Assembly: GCF_002282895.1 (NCBI RefSeq)
Contig: NZ_NRRB01000003.1
Coordinates: forward strand, 1 to 64,000
Direction: 5' to 3'
Source: Paraferrimonas haliotis
GTDB lineage: Bacteria > Pseudomonadota > Gammaproteobacteria > Enterobacterales > Shewanellaceae
Length of the DNA: 64,000 nucleotides
Position 1 is the stretch's first letter. Each line of letters opens with the position of its first letter. The notes under the pieces were generated by a model, which saw only the letters and a list, made by a program, of their open reading frames with translations, was not told the DNA's origin and searched no databases. Position numbers and translations under genes: made by a program. Positions 1-9,578 of this stretch are shown one piece after another.

Positions 1-1
1 G

Positions 2-77
2 TGGTGGGTCGTGAAGGATTCGAACCTTCGACCAATTGGTTAAAAGCCAACTGCTCTACCAACTGAGCTAACGACCC
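2..77 (-). tRNA. tRNA-Lys (anticodon TTT), copy 1
   Basis: Reverse complement begins GGGTCGTTAGCTCAG, folds as a 76-nt cloverleaf and has the anticodon loop CTTTTAA (anticodon TTT). The 3' CCA is encoded. It is the last of three near-identical copies read on the minus strand, separated by about 25-base spacers. Lysine tRNA genes after cpoB are also found in E. coli, so the location is conserved synteny. Confidence 0.97.
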
Positions 78-102
78 ATCTTATGAGACTTCAAGTTGAA
101 AC

Positions 103-178
103 TGGTGGGTCGTGAAGGATTCGAACCTTCGACCAATTGGTTAAAAGCCAACTGCTCTACCAACTGAGCTAACGACCC
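103..178 (-). tRNA. tRNA-Lys (anticodon TTT), copy 2
   Basis: Identical over its 76 bases to the flanking copies, including encoded CCA and anticodon TTT. It lies in the middle of the triplet and is presumably cut from one precursor transcript. Confidence 0.97.
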
Positions 179-202
179 TAATTTGGTAAGTTTCAATTGA
201 AG

Positions 203-278
203 TGGTGGGTCGTGAAGGATTCGAACCTTCGACCAATTGGTTAAAAGCCAACTGCTCTACCAACTGAGCTAACGACCC
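203..278 (-). tRNA. tRNA-Lys (anticodon TTT), copy 3
   Basis: First transcribed copy of the minus-strand tRNA-Lys triplet; same 76-base sequence with encoded CCA. It lies just downstream of a strong promoter-like element. Confidence 0.97.
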
Positions 279-325
279 ACATTTCAAATTGTGGTTACCG
301 CACTTGGGTGCGGCAACGGGCGCTT

Positions 326-353
326 ATAATACCCTTTTTAGTTTGCCATGCAA
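326..353 (-). promoter_or_regulatory. probable promoter of the tRNA-Lys triplet
   Basis: On the minus strand TTGCAT (348-353) and TATTAT (326-331) are separated by 16 bases and followed by the GC-rich stretch AAGCGCCCG. Such a GC-rich discriminator is typical of stringently controlled stable-RNA promoters. The element lies between cpoB and the tRNAs, so the tRNAs can be transcribed separately from the tol-pal operon. Assignment is by motif only. Confidence 0.6.
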
Positions 354-419
354 GTGTAAATCCGACATTTTTTGCCGTTTGTTGCAAAAACCATCGAATT
401 GCCGCATTGCTGTACTAAT

Positions 420-1169
420 TTACTTAATTTGTTCCAGTTGTTGCTGCGCTAAGCGAGCCGCTGCTGAACCGGAATATTCTTTTAGCACCTGATCATAAAG
501 CTGCTTAGCGCGGCTTTGCTGACCTTCTTTTTCGGCAATCATGCCCAGCTTAACCATGCTATCGGCACGCTTGCTGGACTTAGGGTAATCGCTATTTACT
601 CTGGCAAACGCCGTTTTAGCGGCGCCCAAGTCGTTCTTGTTAAACAACAATTGTCCTAGCCAGTAATTAGCGTTTGCCGCATATTCAGATTGCGGGTATT
701 GCGCCAGAAACGCTTCAAATGCGGGGATGGCTTTCTCATACTCACGCTGTTTGAGTACCAAGTTAACCGCTTCTTGATAGGCGTCCGCTTCGCTTAGGCT
801 GCCAATTGCCGCTCCTGTAGAGGCCGGAGTGGCCGCGGAAGCGGCTGACCCACCGCCTGCTGCAAGTTGATCCGACAAACGCGTTATTTCATCGTAGATT
901 TGTCGTTGCCTTTGTTGCATCTGGTTTAGCTGATAAGCCTGTTGCTCATTAGCACCTCGTAACTCAAGCACTTCTTGCTGTAGCGCATCAATGCGTTGCT
1001 GCATCTCCAGCTGCAAGCGGTTGCTGGCATTGAGCATCCGCTGTAACTGTTCTGTTTTGCTTGTGGTTACCGAGCGAGAACCAGAGGTGGCATCTTCAAC
1101 CGGTGCCGGCGCGGCCACCGCCGCACTCACACTCAACCATAGCAGGCTAGTAAGGGTCAGTCGTTTCAT
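420..1169 (-). CDS. cpoB: cell division coordinator CpoB (YbgF)
   Basis: 249 residues. A signal peptide (about 1-19, ending AVAA) precedes a coiled-coil trimerisation region (about 38-100, rich in Q, L and E), a short Ala/Ser/Gly-rich linker, and tetratricopeptide repeats (about 130-245). CpoB is periplasmic, binds TolA and coordinates PBP1B peptidoglycan synthesis with Tol-driven outer-membrane constriction. It is the last gene of the tol-pal cluster, 12 bases after pal, as in E. coli. Length and architecture are normal. Confidence 0.95.
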   Translation of the reverse strand: MKRLTLTSLLWLSVSAAVAAPAPVEDATSGSRSVTTSKTEQLQRMLNASNRLQLEMQQRIDALQQEVLELRGANEQQAYQLNQMQQRQRQIYDEITRLSDQLAAGGGSAASAATPASTGAAIGSLSEADAYQEAVNLVLKQREYEKAIPAFEAFLAQYPQSEYAANANYWLGQLLFNKNDLGAAKTAFARVNSDYPKSSKRADSMVKLGMIAEKEGQQSRAKQLYDQVLKEYSGSAAARLAQQQLEQIK

Positions 1170-1181
1170 AGCTTAGCTACC

Positions 1182-1730
1182 TTAGTAAACTAATACCGCA
1201 CGGCGGTTTTTAGCGAATGCATCTTCACTGCGAGAAACGTCTAGAGGCTTTTCTTCACCATAGCTTACAACGCTTAGCTGGCTCGATTGAACACCAAGAC
1301 CTTGCAAGTATTTAGCAACCGCTTGTGCACGACGCTCACCCAAGGCAATGTTGTATTCTGGAGTACCGCGCTCGTCGGCGTGTCCTTCAATCAGTACAGA
1401 AACGTTAGGGTATTGAATTAAGTACTCAGCATGAACTTGCAGTAACTCAGCAAATTGCGCATTTACGTCTGAACGATCGAAGTCGAAGTAAATGATGTGT
1501 TCTTTTTGCATTTGTTCGAACTGTTGACGCTGTTGCTCTTCAGGGGTCATAGATGCTTCTAGACCACCTGTTTCAACGCCCGATGCACCACTGCCTTGTT
1601 CAATTCCGGCGTTACCACCATTAACACCAGTGTTTGACGCAGAGTCAGTGTCAGAAGTAGAGCTACAAGCACTGATCGCTAGTAATGGCATTGCAACTAG
1701 CATGCTCTTCATCAATTGGTTAAGTTTCAT
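1182..1730 (-). CDS. pal: peptidoglycan-associated lipoprotein Pal
   Basis: 182 residues. A lipobox (LAISAC) places the lipidated cysteine at residue 22. A low-complexity Gly/Ser/Thr linker follows, then an OmpA-like peptidoglycan-binding domain (about 75-182) with the signature IEGHADERGTPEYNIALGER. Pal is an outer-membrane lipoprotein that binds peptidoglycan and TolB. It lies between tolB and cpoB, as expected for the operon. Confidence 0.97.
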   Translation of the reverse strand: MKLNQLMKSMLVAMPLLAISACSSTSDTDSASNTGVNGGNAGIEQGSGASGVETGGLEASMTPEEQQRQQFEQMQKEHIIYFDFDRSDVNAQFAELLQVHAEYLIQYPNVSVLIEGHADERGTPEYNIALGERRAQAVAKYLQGLGVQSSQLSVVSYGEEKPLDVSRSEDAFAKNRRAVLVY

Positions 1731-1770
1731 TAGTTTGTTCCTTTATTCTTCTCGAAATGAGAGCCAACAA

Positions 1771-3102
1771 TTATAAAAACGGCGACCAGGCTGGCGCCTT
1801 AACTTCACCCTCTCGGGCTGGCAGTCTTGCCTTAAATCTTCCATCCATAGAAACGGCAGCCAATACTTGGCGTCCGTTGTGGGTGGTCCCGTAAATAATC
1901 ATGCTACCGTTAGGTGCGATGCTTGGGGACTCATCCAATCGAGTCGTGGTCAATACTTGCATAAACCTCGACTCTAAATCTAATCGCGCAATATGGTAAC
2001 GACCATTGGTGCGATTAACCATCACTAAGTTACGACCGTCTGGGGTAATTGAGCCACCGAGGTTCCATTCCCCTTCAAACGTGAGTCGTTGTACTTGTTT
2101 GGTTTGTAAATTTACCTGATAAATTTGCGGACGACCACCTCGCTCAGAGGTAAATACTAAGCTTTTTCCGTCTGGGGTCCAACTTGGCTCAGTATCAATG
2201 GCGTAGTGGTTAGTAATGCGGTTCAGGCGCTTAGTAGTAATGTCCACCACATAAACTTCCGGGTTGCCATCCTTAGATAACGACACCGCAAGCTTTTTGC
2301 CATCTGGTGAGAATTTTGGCGAGCCGTTAATTCCTGGAAAGCTGGTTACTTTTTGGCGTTGTTGGGAATAAATGTCTTGAATAAAAATCTCGGAACGACG
2401 ATTTTCAAAAGAAACGTACGCCAGTTTGCGTCCATCCGGTGACCAGGTTGGCGACATTAGTGGTTCAACCGAACGTAACAGCAGAGTTTCGTTAAAGCCG
2501 TCGTAATCCGACACCATTAATTGGTATGGGTATTTAGCACCGTGCTCCACAACCACGTAAGCAATTTTGGTCAGAAAAGCGCCTCGCTCTCCGGTCAGCT
2601 TTTCATAAACGATATCGGCAATGCGATGTCCGTATTGTCGAAATTGCTTGGCGCTGATAACCGCCTCGCGACTGTCTAGCACGTATTCCGAAGAAAACGC
2701 TTGCGGTCCGTTTTCCGCCGCCATTTGCGCGCGCACCATGTCCACTAGTTCAAAGCCAACCAAGTATTGATCGGTGCCGTAGGGTTTCACCGTTCCCACA
2801 ACCACTGCTTCAACCGCGGTGTTATTCCAAGCGCTAACGGTCAGTTGATTCGCCGCTTGCGGTTGTTGCGGCATGCTCACTGAATCAATCGGATTGAATT
2901 TACCGCTGCGGCGTAAATCTGACACCACCACATCGGAGATGTTCTCCGGCGCAGGCCCCGTGCCTAACCATTTAAAAGGAACCACTGCAACAGGGCGAGC
3001 ACTATCCACCCCATCGGTAATGACAATTTCCAATGCTGCATAACTGTTGATGGACACAAGCGTGCACACAGTCAGCAAAACCCATTGACGTAACGACTTC
3101 AT
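1771..3102 (-). CDS. tolB: Tol-Pal system beta-propeller protein TolB
   Basis: 443 residues: signal peptide (about 1-22), an N-terminal alpha/beta domain, then a six-bladed propeller whose repeats show the [13 protein letters not shown] type motif ([28 protein letters not shown]). TolB is the periplasmic link between Pal and TolA. It starts 8 bases after tolA. Full length for the family. Confidence 0.97.
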   Translation of the reverse strand: MKSLRQWVLLTVCTLVSINSYAALEIVITDGVDSARPVAVVPFKWLGTGPAPENISDVVVSDLRRSGKFNPIDSVSMPQQPQAANQLTVSAWNNTAVEAVVVGTVKPYGTDQYLVGFELVDMVRAQMAAENGPQAFSSEYVLDSREAVISAKQFRQYGHRIADIVYEKLTGERGAFLTKIAYVVVEHGAKYPYQLMVSDYDGFNETLLLRSVEPLMSPTWSPDGRKLAYVSFENRRSEIFIQDIYSQQRQKVTSFPGINGSPKFSPDGKKLAVSLSKDGNPEVYVVDITTKRLNRITNHYAIDTEPSWTPDGKSLVFTSERGGRPQIYQVNLQTKQVQRLTFEGEWNLGGSITPDGRNLVMVNRTNGRYHIARLDLESRFMQVLTTTRLDESPSIAPNGSMIIYGTTHNGRQVLAAVSMDGRFKARLPAREGEVKAPAWSPFL

Positions 3103-3110
3103 AACTCCCC

Positions 3111-4049
3111 TTAATCAAACTCAGGACGAACGGTTAGGTTAATATCTTTCAATTTTTGGTACACATCCGGCTCTTTTGACACCGGCAATCGTCCCGCTTT
3201 GTTGACCGCGAATTCAGCGGAACGACACACATGGCTATCCCCAGACAACACCGATACTCGAGTAACAAAACCATCCGGCGCAATGCGAATGTTAAGTCGG
3301 CAGCTTTTGCCGCGCATGGTCTCGTCTTTATTCCAATTACGCTGAATGGTGGCACTGATCATCGCCTGAAAGCGCTGAACTTCCGACATCACCTGACGAC
3401 TGCGAGCATCGGCAATGGCCGCTTGCTCCGCCGCCATAGCTTCTTGCATTTGGCGTTCCATTTCAGCTCGGCGAGCTGCTTCTTCGCGCGCTTTTTTCTC
3501 AGCCGCGGCTTTGCGTTTTGCTTCTTCTTCGGCTTTGCGCTTACGCTCGGCTTCTTCTTTCTTGCGTTTTTCGGCTGCGGCTTTCTCGCGTTTTAGCCGT
3601 TCTTGCTCTTTGCGTTGCCGCTCGGCAGCTTCTTTAGCGGCCTTTTCTTTCTCTTGCTTGGCTTTTAATTTTGCTTGCTTGGCGGCTTCTTCCGCTTTTT
3701 TAACTTCCAACTCACGTTGTTTGCGTTGCTTTTCCAAATTAGCTAAGCGCTTTTGTTCTGCTTCCGCTGCGCGTTTGGCAGCAGCGGCTTTGCGCTCGAT
3801 TTCTCGCTGGCGTTCAAGCTCTTGTTGCCGTTTCGCTTCCCGTTCCTTTTTGATCTTTTCAGCCGCTTGCGCCACTTTTTCTTGATCAATCACCACCGCT
3901 TGCACCGGTGGCGCAGAAGGCATAGTAATGGCTTTGGGTTTAGTGTCAAAACCGGCACTGACCAAGATTGCAATCAAGCCGGCTAAGTGCACTGCCAAAG
4001 ACAGATACAATGCATGTTTTAACTTATTGGGGTCAAACTTAAATTTCAC
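3111..4049 (-). CDS. tolA: cell envelope protein TolA
   Basis: 312 residues: one N-terminal transmembrane helix (about 13-32), a long charged Lys/Ala/Glu/Arg helix (about 55-210), and a C-terminal domain (about 220-312) with the conserved cysteine pair (SCRL...[10 protein letters not shown]). TolA spans the periplasm and transmits proton-motive energy from TolQR to Pal/TolB. The repetitive Lys/Ala/Glu coding creates long antisense reading frames that are not genes. Confidence 0.96.
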   Translation of the reverse strand: MKFKFDPNKLKHALYLSLAVHLAGLIAILVSAGFDTKPKAITMPSAPPVQAVVIDQEKVAQAAEKIKKEREAKRQQELERQREIERKAAAAKRAAEAEQKRLANLEKQRKQRELEVKKAEEAAKQAKLKAKQEKEKAAKEAAERQRKEQERLKREKAAAEKRKKEEAERKRKAEEEAKRKAAAEKKAREEAARRAEMERQMQEAMAAEQAAIADARSRQVMSEVQRFQAMISATIQRNWNKDETMRGKSCRLNIRIAPDGFVTRVSVLSGDSHVCRSAEFAVNKAGRLPVSKEPDVYQKLKDINLTVRPEFD

Positions 4050-4052
4050 CCG

Positions 4053-4490
4053 CTAACCCCCTTGCTGCGGCTCTGTCATAAGCCCAACCGAGGGCACGCC
4101 AGCGCCCTGAAGACTGACCATTAACTCAATCACCTGCGAGTAGCTCACGTCTTTAGCCCCTCTCACCACCACCGGGCGATCCGGTTCAAGCGTTAACAGG
4201 GCTGCAACTCGAGTTGCCAGTTCATCAAGCTCAATTGGCTGTTTGCTGTCCACGCCATCAACGTCGAGGTAATAAAAGCCTTCTTCATCAACCGTGGCCA
4301 CTACCGGTGGCTTACTGTCTTGCGATAAAGGTTCTGCCTCGCCTTGAGGCAAGTCGACTTTAACCCCTTGGGTAATTAACGGTGCTGTTACCATAAAAAT
4401 AATCAATAACACCAACATGACGTCGATGTAGGGCACCACGTTAATCTCTGCGACCGGCCTGCGCCTTTTGCGTTGATAACCTTGGTGCAT
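4053..4490 (-). CDS. tolR: proton channel subunit TolR
   Basis: 145 residues, ExbD/TolR family. Basic cytoplasmic start, then one transmembrane helix with the essential aspartate in VVPYIDVMLVLLIIFMV, then a periplasmic domain. It forms the proton-driven motor with TolQ. The start overlaps the tolQ stop by one base, so the two are translationally coupled. Confidence 0.97.
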   Translation of the reverse strand: MHQGYQRKRRRPVAEINVVPYIDVMLVLLIIFMVTAPLITQGVKVDLPQGEAEPLSQDSKPPVVATVDEEGFYYLDVDGVDSKQPIELDELATRVAALLTLEPDRPVVVRGAKDVSYSQVIELMVSLQGAGVPSVGLMTEPQQGG

Positions 4491-5179
4491 TATTGGGCTT
4501 CCTTACTGCCGTAGGTTTGGCGGTGCAAAATACTGGAAAACTCTTCCATAAAGTTAGCGTAAGCCGTTTCGATTTTCTCAACTTGCACGCTAAAGCGGTT
4601 ATAAGCTACTACCGCAGGGATCGCCGCGAACAAGCCCATGGCGGTTGCAATCAATGCTTCGGCAATACCCGGCGCCACCATGGCTAAGGTTGCATTTTGC
4701 GCTGAGCCTAAAGCAATAAACGAATTCATGATGCCCCACACGGTTCCAAACAAGCCAACGTAAGGGCTAATTGAACCAATGGTCGCGAGCACCGGTAAGT
4801 GATTTTCCATGGTGTCCACTTCTCGAGTCAGGGATACGCGCATGGCTCGATAAGTACCGTCCATTACCGCCGCAGGCGCTTTGTCAGACAGGTTATTTAA
4901 GCGGGCGTATTCTCGAAACCCGCTACAAAATAAATTCTCCAAGCCAATGGTGGAACCGCTGCGGGCACTTAATTCTTTATAGAGTCGATTTAAATCAGCG
5001 CCTGACCAAAACTTGTCTTCAAATTTAGTGGCATTTTCTTGAGCGAGCTTTAACAGTTTATAGCGTTGAAAAATAATAGCCCACGACGCAACCGACATGG
5101 CCACCAACGTCAACATGACTAACTTGACCAGCAAACTGGCTTCTAAAAATAAATCAATAAAACTTAGTTCAGCTTGCAC
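4490..5179 (-). CDS. tolQ: proton channel subunit TolQ
   Basis: 229 residues, MotA/TolQ/ExbB family. Three membrane segments (about 15-36, 135-158 and 170-193), with the conserved loop and helix GLFGTVWGIMNSF and GIAEALIATAMGLFAAIPAVVAYN. It is the inner-membrane stator of the Tol motor. Its start overlaps ybgC by 11 bases. Confidence 0.97.
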   Translation of the reverse strand: MQAELSFIDLFLEASLLVKLVMLTLVAMSVASWAIIFQRYKLLKLAQENATKFEDKFWSGADLNRLYKELSARSGSTIGLENLFCSGFREYARLNNLSDKAPAAVMDGTYRAMRVSLTREVDTMENHLPVLATIGSISPYVGLFGTVWGIMNSFIALGSAQNATLAMVAPGIAEALIATAMGLFAAIPAVVAYNRFSVQVEKIETAYANFMEEFSSILHRQTYGSKEAQ

Positions 5180-5570
5180 GCTTAAACTCCAAATGAATGT
5201 GCTGAGGAATTGCTGTGGGTTTCATGGTAGAAAGTTGAACACATCCTACTTTCACTTCTCCCTGACAATATAAGGTCCCTTCAAGGTCTTTTAATTCTTG
5301 TGTAAAAATAATTGAGGCTTTACCTAACTTACTGACAACAGAATCGACAACAAGTTTCTGCTCAAATCGAGCCGCTTTAATAAAATCCAAATTGGCGCTT
5401 CTAACGACAAATACCACGTCTTGCTCAAGCAACTGAGTTTGGCTGACATTCATTGCAGCTAACCACTCTGAACGGGCTCGCTCAAAAAAGTTAAGGTAAT
5501 TTGAATGATAAACTACACCCCCGGCGTCGGTATCTTCGTAATAAACCCTAATCGGCCAACTGAAACTCAT
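5169..5570 (-). CDS. ybgC: acyl-CoA thioesterase YbgC (hot-dog fold)
   Basis: 133 residues, 4-hydroxybenzoyl-CoA thioesterase family. The catalytic motif YYEDTDAGGVVYHSNYLNFFERAR is split here as YYEDTDAGGVVYHSN followed by YLNFFERAR, and carries the conserved Asp. It is the first gene of the Tol-Pal operon; a Shine-Dalgarno-like AAGGA precedes the ATG. The family hydrolyses short acyl-CoA or acyl-ACP at the membrane; its role in Tol function is unclear. Confidence 0.95.
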   Translation of the reverse strand: MSFSWPIRVYYEDTDAGGVVYHSNYLNFFERARSEWLAAMNVSQTQLLEQDVVFVVRSANLDFIKAARFEQKLVVDSVVSKLGKASIIFTQELKDLEGTLYCQGEVKVGCVQLSTMKPTAIPQHIHLEFKRAS

Positions 5571-5827
5571 TCCTTTGCAACTCTTATAATTTGCGAATTA
5601 GCCAACCACTATAACCGATTCCAAAGCCATTTTTAACCAGTCAATTGCATCCTCGTCAACCCCGCATGATAGCCTCTTAACACTTGCCTCTACTAACCGC
5701 TGCAAAAAGGTGAACTCGATCACATTCGACCGTCAAAAATGCCACGTTTTCGTCACAAGTTGTTAGCGGTCATTAATAAATCATTTACCAATTAGTTTTT
5801 CTAATCCGAATATCTAATTTTTCTCGC

Positions 5828-5856
5828 TTGTCGAATTAAAGTATTGGCTCTAAACT
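5828..5856 (+). promoter_or_regulatory. candidate sigma-70 promoter of structured leader
   Basis: TTGTCG (5828-5833), a 17-base spacer and TAAACT (5851-5856). Transcription would start near 5863, just before a stretch with strong secondary structure that ends in an intrinsic terminator. Motif-based inference. Confidence 0.4.
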
Positions 5857-5862
5857 TCGCTT

Positions 5863-6001
5863 CGTTATTGGGAAGCACCATTCTGCTGTGGTGAAACAAT
5901 TCGGGATTTAGATTCCCATCGCCCGAGTTGTCCTTCCAACAATTTGTTGATTGCTATAATGTATTATTTCACCCGAATCGATATGATTCGGGTGTTTTTT
6001 T
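5863..6001 (+). ncRNA. structured leader / small RNA ending in intrinsic terminator
   Basis: This fills most of the roughly 500-base gap between ybgC and rnt. It contains a CACCA/TGGTG hairpin near 5877, a stem CAATTCGGG (5897-5905) with CCCGAGTTG (5922-5930), and a perfect 10-bp terminator CACCCGAATC/GATTCGGGTG (5970-5994) with a T-run to 6001. The 5' terminator arm can instead pair with the upstream ATTCGGG, so folds may be mutually exclusive. It is either an attenuating leader for rnt or a free-standing small RNA of about 139 nt. I recognised no known RNA family. Confidence 0.5.
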
Positions 6002-6068
6002 ATGTACTCATGACAGCGCCGATCAGATACCGCATAATAAACGCATTAACAGAAGATAGAGAGTTCTT

Positions 6069-6740
6069 ATGACCGCGGCCAGCGATTCCCCTGCAAATGA
6101 ACCCAAGGATACTAATCCAAATTCGATGAAAGCACGTTTTCGAGGCTACTTACCCGTAGTTGTCGATGTCGAAACCGCCGGATTCAATGCCAATACTGAT
6201 GCCTTGCTTGAAATCGCCGCCAGCATACTCACCATGGATGACGACGGCTGGCTCTCGGTCGAACAAACGGTGCATTTTCATGTCGAGCCCTTTGAAGGCG
6301 CCAACCTAGAACAGGCAGCTTTGGACTTTAACGGTATTCGCCCGTTTTGTGCATTAAGAGGTGCGGTGGATGAGAAAAAGGCACTGACCGAAATCTTTAA
6401 AGTCATTCGTAAATCACTCAAAAGCCACGGCTGTCATCGAGCTGTTATGGTGGCCCATAACGCAGCGTTCGATCACGGCTTTGTACACGCAGCTATTGAG
6501 CGCAGCAGCATTAAGCGCTCCCCTTTTCATCCCTTCGCCACCTTCGATACCGCGGCACTATCGGGTCTGGCATTAGGGCAAACCGTGTTAGCTAAGGCGT
6601 GCAAGGCCGCCAAAATTGACTTTGACAACCAGCAAGCCCACAGCGCCGCCTACGATACCGAGCGCACCGCCGAGCTGTTTTGCTATATTGTCAATCGTTG
6701 GAAGTCGCTAGGTGGATGGCCGATCGCTGAGTCGAATTAG
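6069..6740 (+). CDS. rnt: ribonuclease T
   Basis: 223 residues, DEDDh exonuclease. Exo I motif [21 protein letters not shown] (Asp and Glu metal ligands), Exo II around [12 protein letters not shown], Exo [17 protein letters not shown]. RNase T trims the 3' ends of tRNAs and other stable RNAs as a dimer. The N-terminus is slightly longer than in E. coli; an internal ATG at codon 20 is an alternative start. It lies 67 bases after the leader terminator. Confidence 0.95.
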   Translation: MTAASDSPANEPKDTNPNSMKARFRGYLPVVVDVETAGFNANTDALLEIAASILTMDDDGWLSVEQTVHFHVEPFEGANLEQAALDFNGIRPFCALRGAVDEKKALTEIFKVIRKSLKSHGCHRAVMVAHNAAFDHGFVHAAIERSSIKRSPFHPFATFDTAALSGLALGQTVLAKACKAAKIDFDNQQAHSAAYDTERTAELFCYIVNRWKSLGGWPIAESN

Positions 6741-6754
6741 CCAAGATTAAGCAT

Positions 6755-6780
6755 AAAAAAAGCCCCTGTAGGGGCTTTTT
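6755..6780. terminator. bidirectional terminator between rnt and peroxiredoxin gene
   Basis: A-run, stem AGCCCC-TGTA-GGGGCT and T-run, symmetrical on both strands, between convergent genes. Confidence 0.85.
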
Positions 6781-6801
6781 ATTTTAATCGAATCGTTAAG
6801 A

Positions 6802-7407
6802 TTATAAGTCGTCAGCGTTCTCAGAAAGATAAGAAGCTACGCCTTCAGGGCTGGCAGTCATGCCTTTGTCGCCTTGTTCCCAACCTGCAGGGCACACTTC
6901 ACCGTGCTCTTCGTGGAATTGAAGCGCGTCAACCATGCGAAGCATTTCGTCAACGTTACGGCCCAATGGTAAGTCGTTCACTACTTGGTGGCGAACCATG
7001 CCTTCTTTATCGATCAAGAAAGAGCCACGGAATGCAACACCCGCTTCTGGATGCTCAACATCGTACGCCTGACAAATTTCGTGTTTAACGTCAGCCACCA
7101 AGGTGTAACCCACTTGGCCAATACCACCGTCATCAACTGAAGTGTTACGCCATGCGTTGTGGCTGAATTGAGAGTCGATCGACACACCAATTACTTCAAC
7201 GCCACGTTTTTTGAAATCTTCCAAACGGTGATCAAAAGCGATCAACTCTGATGGACAAACAAAGGTAAAATCCAATGGGTAGAAAAAGATGACTGCAGGC
7301 TTACCTTTAATGGCTTCTGCAAGGTTAAACGTATCAACGATATCGCCGTTACCTAGAACAGCGGCTGCAGTGAAATCTGGTGCTGGACGACCGACTAAAA
7401 CACTCAT
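6802..7407 (-). CDS. typical 2-Cys peroxiredoxin
   Basis: 201 residues, AhpC/Prx1 subfamily. Peroxidatic cysteine in FYPLDFTFVCPSEL (about residue 51) and resolving cysteine in EVCPAGW (about residue 172). It reduces hydrogen peroxide and organic peroxides in the cytosol with thioredoxin or an AhpF-type donor; no ahpF is adjacent. Monocistronic, with a 269-base divergent upstream region shared with the antiporter gene. Confidence 0.94.
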   Translation of the reverse strand: MSVLVGRPAPDFTAAAVLGNGDIVDTFNLAEAIKGKPAVIFFYPLDFTFVCPSELIAFDHRLEDFKKRGVEVIGVSIDSQFSHNAWRNTSVDDGGIGQVGYTLVADVKHEICQAYDVEHPEAGVAFRGSFLIDKEGMVRHQVVNDLPLGRNVDEMLRMVDALQFHEEHGEVCPAGWEQGDKGMTASPEGVASYLSENADDL

Positions 7408-7676
7408 GTTATCTCTCCGTGGTTATTTCAGTATGGATGCAGAGAACTCTGCAAGTTTTTAAATACCTGCCAGCATTATAAGAAGTGTTAACAAAGTCAC
7501 AAGTACTTTTGTATATGATGACTCGATCTGGCTAGTTACTACTCAATAATAGGTGTTTCACAACGTTTCGTTGACATTTTGTTTAGAATCTACGGCTTTT
7601 ACCGCGTCAATTGGGCTTTTTTTCTAAGCTTGTGGTTATAATGACGCTACTTTATTTAGCAAGGATAATAAGATAA

Positions 7677-8999
7677 ATGAATGCAGTGGTTATCGCCGTA
7701 TGCTTAATGCTTGGCTTGAGTATCGCCCGCGTCAACGTTGTGATCGCTCTCACCGTCAGTGCTTTGGTTGCTGGATTAATTGGTGGTTTGGATGTTAATG
7801 CCACTATAGCCGCCTTTAATGACGGTTTAGGCGGCGGCGCCCAAATCGCATTGAGCTACGCCATGTTAGGTGCTTTTGCGGTAGCCTTAAGCTACTCTGG
7901 ACTGCCCGATGTCATTGCCAATGGACTCATCAAACGTGTGGGCAAAGACAGTCACTCTAGCGAAGCTAAGTGGCTCAAAACTGGGCTCATTTTAGTGATT
8001 TTGGCGATGGCCATTAGCTCACAAAACATTTTACCTATTCACATCGCTTTCATTCCGATTTTGATTCCACCGCTGTTGTTCTTAATGACGCGCCTTAGCA
8101 TTGACCGCCGTCTTATTGCCTGCGTATTAACTTTTGGCCTAGTAACCACCTACATGATTTTGCCAGTAGGTTTTGGTGGCATATTCTTAAACGACATTTT
8201 ACTGGCTAATCTCGAGAACAATGGCTTAGTGGCCACCACCTCTGAAATTCCACAGGCCATGCTCATTCCGGCGCTTGGAATGATTTTAGGTTTGCTTATC
8301 GCCGTGTTTGTCAGCTACCGCAAACCGCGTCAATATCGGCAAGTGGAAACTCAAGAAGCATCTAGCAATCAAGTTACCATCAATCGCCACGGTGTTATCG
8401 CCGCCATCGCCGCCATTATTACCACCTTAGCCGTGCAGCTTTATACCGACTCCATGATCATCGGCGCCTTAATGGGTTTTATTGTGCTTAATCTCAGCGG
8501 TGCGCTTAAACACGTTGAAAGCCAAGAGTTGATGGTGAAAGGCGTGGGCATGATGGCCATGATTGGTTTTATCATGATAGCCGCAGCCGGTTTTGCAGCG
8601 GTTATTAAAGCCACCGGCCAAGTGGAAGACCTAGTGCAAGCGGTATCAAGCATGATTGGCGATCACAAAGGGGTTGCTGCCTTCATTATGCTGCTTGTGG
8701 GCTTGTTGATCACCATGGGCATTGGCAGTTCATTCTCCACCATCCCAATTATCGCCACCATTTACGTGCCATTAGCGGCCTCTTTTGACTTCTCGGTGGC
8801 GGCTACGATTGCTTTGGTCGGTACCGCTGCGGCACTGGGAGATGCAGGCTCGCCAGCATCCGATTCAACCCTAGGTCCAACCGCGGGTTTGAACGCTGAC
8901 GGTCAGCACGACCACATTCGAGATAGCGTTATCCCTACGTTCATCCATTACAATATTCCGTTGCTAATTTTTGGCTGGATAGCGGCGGTTATTCTGTAA
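7677..8999 (+). CDS. NhaC-like Na+/H+ antiporter family permease
   Basis: 440 residues, about 11-12 hydrophobic membrane segments. Resembles the YuiF/COG2056 branch of the NhaC/arsenite-permease superfamily; conserved glycine-rich segments include [17 protein letters not shown] and [15 protein letters not shown]. Predicted inner-membrane sodium/proton exchanger, though these proteins have also been suggested to carry amino acids, so the substrate is uncertain. Followed directly by a terminator. Confidence 0.8.
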   Translation: MNAVVIAVCLMLGLSIARVNVVIALTVSALVAGLIGGLDVNATIAAFNDGLGGGAQIALSYAMLGAFAVALSYSGLPDVIANGLIKRVGKDSHSSEAKWLKTGLILVILAMAISSQNILPIHIAFIPILIPPLLFLMTRLSIDRRLIACVLTFGLVTTYMILPVGFGGIFLNDILLANLENNGLVATTSEIPQAMLIPALGMILGLLIAVFVSYRKPRQYRQVETQEASSNQVTINRHGVIAAIAAIITTLAVQLYTDSMIIGALMGFIVLNLSGALKHVESQELMVKGVGMMAMIGFIMIAAAGFAAVIKATGQVEDLVQAVSSMIGDHKGVAAFIMLLVGLLITMGIGSSFSTIPIIATIYVPLAASFDFSVAATIALVGTAAALGDAGSPASDSTLGPTAGLNADGQHDHIRDSVIPTFIHYNIPLLIFGWIAAVIL

Positions 9000-9007
9000 T
9001 GACGCAT

Positions 9008-9039
9008 AAAAAAACCGCCTTTGAACAAGGCGGTTTTTT
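9008..9039. terminator. bidirectional terminator between antiporter gene and grxD
   Basis: A-run, stem AACCGCCTT-GAAC-AAGGCGGTT and T-run, between convergent genes. Confidence 0.88.
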
Positions 9040-9054
9040 AGCACTTAAATTCAG

Positions 9055-9384
9055 TTATTCAGCGGCATGCTTAGCCGCTGTTTCCTTAATGAGTGTTTGC
9101 AATTCACCGCTTTGGAACATTTCCATGATGATGTCACAACCACCAATTAGCTCACCTTCCACCCACAGCTGAGGAAATGTTGGCCAATTGGCGTATTTTG
9201 GCAACTCAGCACGAATGTCTGGATGTTGTAGAATGTCGACATAAGCAAACTGTTCACCACAGTTAATGAGCGCTTGCCCTGCTTGAGACGAAAAACCACA
9301 GCTTGGCAGTTTTGGCGAGCCTTTCATGAATAGGATAATCGGGTTTTCACTGATTTGTTGCTTAATTTTGTCTAGGGTTTCCAT
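9055..9384 (-). CDS. grxD: monothiol glutaredoxin Grx4
   Basis: 109 residues with the monothiol active site CGFS in MKGSPKLPSCGFSSQ and the glutathione-binding WPTFPQLWVEGELIGGCDI. Grx4 proteins bind a [2Fe-2S] cluster with glutathione and BolA and deliver iron-sulfur clusters. Divergent from sodB across 194 bases, a pairing also seen in Shewanella. Confidence 0.96.
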   Translation of the reverse strand: METLDKIKQQISENPIILFMKGSPKLPSCGFSSQAGQALINCGEQFAYVDILQHPDIRAELPKYANWPTFPQLWVEGELIGGCDIIMEMFQSGELQTLIKETAAKHAAE

Positions 9385-9578
9385 TTGACTTCTCGGCCCT
9401 TAAATACGTTGGTTTGAATTGCCACAAGTTTACGCTAAAACCCGTCATAACAAAAACCTGCATTTAGTAAGGTTTTTAAAATGAGAAAAATGGGATTCAC
9501 ATCACGCTTTTTCTGAGTACAATACCCCCAAGGAAATATTCCTGTTCACTAACAACAATTAGTTACGGAGAAGTACAA

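Noticed and set aside
3231-3986. Long open frames antisense to tolA
   Set aside because: They mirror the repetitive Lys/Ala/Glu-rich coding of tolA and have low-complexity Ser/Ala/Phe composition.
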